Shown: positions 6,078-7,752 of the stretch, one piece after another
Position numbering within the stretch: the first letter of the stretch is position 1
Layout of the letters: every line of letters begins with the position of its first letter
Source: CAZBUB01 sp046546355
Lineage (GTDB): Bacteria > Desulfobacterota > Desulfovibrionia > Desulfovibrionales > Desulfothermaceae
Direction: 5' to 3'
Length of the DNA stretch: 7,752 nucleotides
Assembly (NCBI GenBank): GCA_046546355.1
Contig: JBKGXZ010000082.1
Location: 1-7,752, forward strand
Made by a program: the position numbers and the translations under genes
Notes under the pieces: model-generated
Told to the model about the DNA's origin: nothing
The model's input: only the letters and a program-made list of their open reading frames with translations
Database searches by the model: none

Positions 6078-6106
6078 TGGGCAGACAAGAATAATAGGCT
6101 TATAAT
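6078..6106 (+). promoter_or_regulatory. Promoter for lpxC
   Basis: A perfect -10 box TATAAT (6101-6106) stands 17 nt after TGGGCA (6078-6083), which matches 4 of 6 bases of the -35 consensus. Start of transcription is expected near 6113, about 60 nt before lpxC. This would place the start inside the palindrome at 6110-6123. Confidence 0.6.
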
Positions 6107-6109
6107 TCA

Positions 6110-6123
6110 AGGAGTTAACTCCT
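6110..6123. repeat. 14-bp palindrome at the lpxC transcription start, candidate operator
   Basis: AGGAGTTAACTCCT is perfectly self-complementary and begins 4 bp after the -10 box of the predicted lpxC promoter. Its position around +1 suits a repressor site. Read as RNA from an upstream transcript it would fold the AAGGAG sequence (6109-6114) into a hairpin. The binding factor is unknown. Confidence 0.45.
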
Positions 6124-6174
6124 CATGGGGCTCGAGGAACAGGATTTGCATGGTGGCGGCAGCGGAGGCTGAAT

Positions 6175-7116
6175 ATGTGGCAAAAAACCATCGAAAAGTA
6201 CGTGACTTGCGCCGGTATAGGATTGCATAGCGGCAGGAAGGTAGCCCTGGGCTTTCATCCTGCTCCGGCAGGCTCTGGGGTCAAGTTTGCGGTGCAGGGC
6301 CCTGCAGGGACTCATTTTGTGGTGCCTGACCCCAAACTTGTGGCTGAAACCAGGTTTGCCACCAGCCTTGTTCAAGGAGACGTCAGGCTGGGAACCATCG
6401 AGCATGTGCTGGCTGCTGTAAGGGGGCTGGAGATCGATAATCTGATCATTGAGGTCCAGGGGGACGAAGTGCCCATAATGGACGGCAGTGCTGCCTCATT
6501 CGTGCTCTTGCTGCGCCAGGCAGGCATTCGGGAGCAAAAGACCAGACGCAGGATCTACCGGGTGGTGAAAGAGTGTAAAGTGCAACAGGACGGGCGCTGG
6601 GTGAAGGCCTTCCCCAGCTCTGGTTTCAAGGTCAAATACACCATAGACTTCCCCCATCCCCTGCTGGGTAAGCAGAGCCTGGATTACGAAGGCAGCGCTG
6701 AGAATTTCGTGCATTTGCTTTGCAGGGCCAGGACTTTTGGTTTCTTGCACGATGTGGAGAGGCTGCAGGGCCAGGGTCTCATCCTGGGCGGCTCCCTGGA
6801 AAACGCTCTGGTCCTGGATGAATGCGCAGCTCTGAATCCAGACGGACTGCGCTTTCCTGATGAGCCGGTTCGGCATAAGCTGCTGGATTTCATAGGTGAT
6901 CTAGGACTGATGCCATATCCTGTGCAGGGAGCATTCGAGGTGCACTGCTCTGGGCATGAGCTGAACAATAAGTTTGTCTGTAGGCTGGAGCAGGAAAAGG
7001 ATACCTGCCTGCAGCTTATCGAACAGGGCCAGGATCCTGCGCATGCGCAGCAAGGAGATCTGACCTCTCAAAGCTGCCCTCCATCAACCAGGGCTGAACA
7101 GGCCCTGGGATACTAG
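6175..7116 (+). CDS. lpxC: UDP-3-O-acyl-N-acetylglucosamine deacetylase
   Basis: LpxC carries out the committed step of lipid A synthesis, zinc-dependent removal of the N-acetyl group from UDP-3-O-acyl-GlcNAc, in the cytoplasm. The 313-residue protein has the two-domain LpxC pattern. Visible active-site residues are Glu76-His77 in TIEHVLAA, His234 and Asp238 in RHKLLDFIGDL (zinc ligands with His77), and His261 in SGHELNNKF as the general acid. The N-terminus TIEKYVTCAGIGLHSG is typical. GGAGG (6164-6168) lies 6 nt before the ATG. The last 30 or so residues, rich in Gln, Ser and Pro, extend past the catalytic core. It follows prmC by 135 nt with its own promoter. LpxC implies an outer membrane with lipopolysaccharide. 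Confidence 0.97.
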   Translation: MWQKTIEKYVTCAGIGLHSGRKVALGFHPAPAGSGVKFAVQGPAGTHFVVPDPKLVAETRFATSLVQGDVRLGTIEHVLAAVRGLEIDNLIIEVQGDEVPIMDGSAASFVLLLRQAGIREQKTRRRIYRVVKECKVQQDGRWVKAFPSSGFKVKYTIDFPHPLLGKQSLDYEGSAENFVHLLCRARTFGFLHDVERLQGQGLILGGSLENALVLDECAALNPDGLRFPDEPVRHKLLDFIGDLGLMPYPVQGAFEVHCSGHELNNKFVCRLEQEKDTCLQLIEQGQDPAHAQQGDLTSQSCPPSTRAEQALGY

Positions 7117-7133
7117 CTGAAAAAAATTCAGCT
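7115..7133 (+). terminator. Hairpin at the lpxC stop, possible weak terminator
   Basis: AGCTGAA (7115-7121) and TTCAGCT (7127-7133) form a 7-bp stem with a five-A loop, starting within the lpxC stop codon. No T run follows on the plus strand, so termination efficiency is doubtful. It may only protect the 3' end. Confidence 0.35.
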
Positions 7134-7161
7134 CCTCGGCTATACCCCCTTGTCAGCAGCC

Positions 7162-7213
7162 GTAAATTTGGTTAATATTTCCTCTTGTCAATTCAACGCA
7201 ATTGACGTAGAGT
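7162..7213 (+). promoter_or_regulatory. Strong promoter for the tRNA-tuf operon with AT-rich UP-like element
   Basis: TTGTCA (7185-7190) is 17 nt from TAGAGT (7208-7213), with 5 of 6 and 4 of 6 consensus matches. Transcription would start a few bases before the first tRNA at 7225. The AT-rich tract at about 7162-7180 lies where UP elements contact the RNA polymerase alpha subunit, as expected for stable-RNA promoters. The spacer contains an inverted repeat. Confidence 0.6.
7187..7206. repeat. Inverted repeat within the tRNA promoter spacer
   Basis: GTCAATT (7187-7193) and AATTGAC (7200-7206) are perfect reverse complements separated by CAACGC. The 20-bp element begins inside the -35 box and ends one base before the -10, so a protein bound there would block RNA polymerase. 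The cognate regulator is not identified. Confidence 0.45.
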
Positions 7214-7224
7214 CTCTTTTTTTT

Positions 7225-7300
7225 GCTGGCGTAGCTCAATTGGCAGAGCAGCTGACTTGTAATCAGCAGGTTGCGGGTTCGAGTCCCATCGCCAGCTCCA
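7225..7300 (+). tRNA. tRNA-Thr (anticodon UGU)
   Basis: Acceptor arms GCTGGCG and CGCCAGC pair fully, with a T discriminator and encoded CCA. The anticodon stem GCTGA/TCAGC encloses CTTGTAA, giving anticodon TGT for ACA codons. The D arm is GCTC/GAGC. The T arm GCGGG/CCCAT has a G-T wobble and a C-A mismatch (7274 with 7288). It is the first gene of the cluster. Confidence 0.95.
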
Positions 7301-7307
7301 GACATGG

Positions 7308-7393
7308 GGAGGGATACCCAAGCGGCCAAAGGGAGCAGACTGTAAATCTGCCGGCGTTAGCCTTCGGAGGTTCGAATCCTCCTCCCTCCACCA
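7308..7393 (+). tRNA. tRNA-Tyr (anticodon GUA)
   Basis: Acceptor GGAGGGA pairs with TCCCTCC, followed by A and encoded CCA. The anticodon stem CAGA/TCTG holds CTGTAAA, giving anticodon GTA. A long variable arm, as in class II bacterial tRNA-Tyr, spans about 7351-7367. The T arm is GGAGG TTCGAAT CCTCC. It lies 7 nt after tRNA-Thr, so the two must be cut from one transcript. Confidence 0.97.
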
Positions 7394-7414
7394 TTTGAAT
7401 TATGTTAGTGCCGG

Positions 7415-7452
7415 ATAAGTAGGAGACTGATTAAGGTCAAGGAACTACTTAT
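7415..7452 (+). repeat. Inverted repeat in the Tyr-Gly tRNA spacer
   Basis: ATAAGTAG (7415-7422) and CTACTTAT (7445-7452) are perfect reverse complements around 22 nt, ending 3 nt before tRNA-Gly. The transcript can form an 8-bp stem that may guide RNase cleavage of the tRNA precursor. The 62-nt spacer holds no other visible feature. Confidence 0.45.
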
Positions 7453-7455
7453 TGT

Positions 7456-7532
7456 GCGGGAATAGCTCAACTGGCTAGAGCACCAGCCTTCCAAGCTGGG
7501 GGTTGCGGGTTCAAGTCCCGTTTCCCGCTCCA
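7456..7532 (+). tRNA. tRNA-Gly (anticodon UCC)
   Basis: Acceptor GCGGGAA pairs with TTCCCGC, with T discriminator and encoded CCA. The anticodon stem CCAGC/GCTGG holds CTTCCAA, giving anticodon TCC for GGA and GGG codons. The T arm is GCGGG TTCAAGT CCCGT. Confidence 0.97.
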
Positions 7533-7549
7533 TGAATTTCCTGCCTTTA

Positions 7550-7625
7550 GCCCACGTAGCTCAGGAGGTGGAGCACTTCCTTGGTAAGGAAGAGGTCACC
7601 GGTTCAAGTCCGGTCGTGGGCTCCA
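7550..7625 (+). tRNA. tRNA-Thr (anticodon GGU)
   Basis: Acceptor GCCCACG pairs with CGTGGGC, with T discriminator and encoded CCA. The anticodon stem CTTCC/GGAAG holds TTGGTAA, giving anticodon GGT for ACC and ACU codons. The order Thr-Tyr-Gly-Thr-tuf is the same as the E. coli tufB operon, so cotranscription with tuf is likely. Confidence 0.97.
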
Positions 7626-7709
7626 TTGTGTTTCTCCTACTTTAATTCTGCACAGGATTGGGTCAGCAGTCTGTGTTCGGACCTTAACTGTCGAAATCAG
7701 GGGGTAAGT

Positions 7710-7752
7710 ATGGCTAAGGAGAAGTTTGAGAGGAAGAAGCCTCACGTAAACA
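7710..7752 (+). CDS. tuf: Elongation factor Tu, 5' end (partial)
   Basis: Only 14 complete codons are inside the window. They read MAKEKFERKKPHVN, the near-invariant start of bacterial EF-Tu, which delivers aminoacyl-tRNA to the ribosome as a GTP complex. A purine-rich GGGGG (7700-7704) lies 5 nt before the ATG. The 84-nt gap after tRNA-Thr shows no terminator. Placement directly behind four tRNA genes supports a tRNA-tuf operon driven from the promoter at about 7185-7213. Confidence 0.95.
   Translation, partial: MAKEKFERKKPHVN

Noticed and set aside
7150..7398. Open frame of 82 codons across the first two tRNAs
   Set aside because: It covers tRNA-Thr and tRNA-Tyr. Such translated-tRNA frames are a common artefact.
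1..7752. CRISPR array, insertion sequence, prophage or defence cassette
   Set aside because: No regularly spaced repeats, transposase, integrase or toxin-antitoxin genes were seen. The tRNA cluster carries no duplicated 3' end that would mark an attachment site.

Overview
The window reads as core chromosome of a Gram-negative, anaerobic-type deltaproteobacterium, most likely a sulfate reducer of the Desulfovibrionales. The grounds are an F0-only ATP synthase cluster (atpZ-atpI-atpB-atpE) with no F1 genes, a redox regulator Rex directly behind it, an lpxC gene (LPS outer membrane), and a Thr-Tyr-Gly-Thr tRNA cluster in front of tuf. The taxonomic placement is inference from gene order and protein style. 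No mobile element, CRISPR array or defence system is visible, and gene density is high.

Layout. Positions 1-874 hold the possible 3' end of a plus-strand gene and a convergent minus-strand gene for an unrecognised 264-residue protein with a TPR-like C-terminus. A divergent intergenic region (875-1007) leads into the plus-strand F0 cluster: atpZ (1008-1259), atpI (1228-1653), atpB (1659-2369) and atpE (2441-2761). The cluster is closed by a strong intrinsic terminator at 2779-2806. A near-perfect Rex operator (2818-2835) then precedes rex (2852-3484). A promoter at 3524-3552 starts the rpmE, prfA, prmC run, and a second at 6078-6106 precedes lpxC. From 7225 onward come tRNA-Thr(UGU), tRNA-Tyr(GUA), tRNA-Gly(UCC), tRNA-Thr(GGU) and the first 14 codons of tuf, behind a strong promoter with an AT-rich upstream element.

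How the genes work together. AtpB and AtpE form the ion-conducting a subunit and c-ring of ATP synthase; AtpI and AtpZ are accessory membrane proteins of F0 assembly or ion handling. Rex senses NADH/NAD+ and appears to control its own gene. RF1 (prfA) and PrmC are functionally paired, since PrmC methylates the GGQ glutamine of RF1. With L31, four tRNAs and EF-Tu, most of the right half serves translation.

Nothing here is convincingly a new biological system. The points most worth a second look are small: the Rex operator, a c subunit with a signal peptide and a partial Na+-site signature, a 36-codon ORF bridging prfA and prmC, palindromes in the lpxC and tRNA promoters, and a C-A mismatch in the T stem of tRNA-Thr(UGU).
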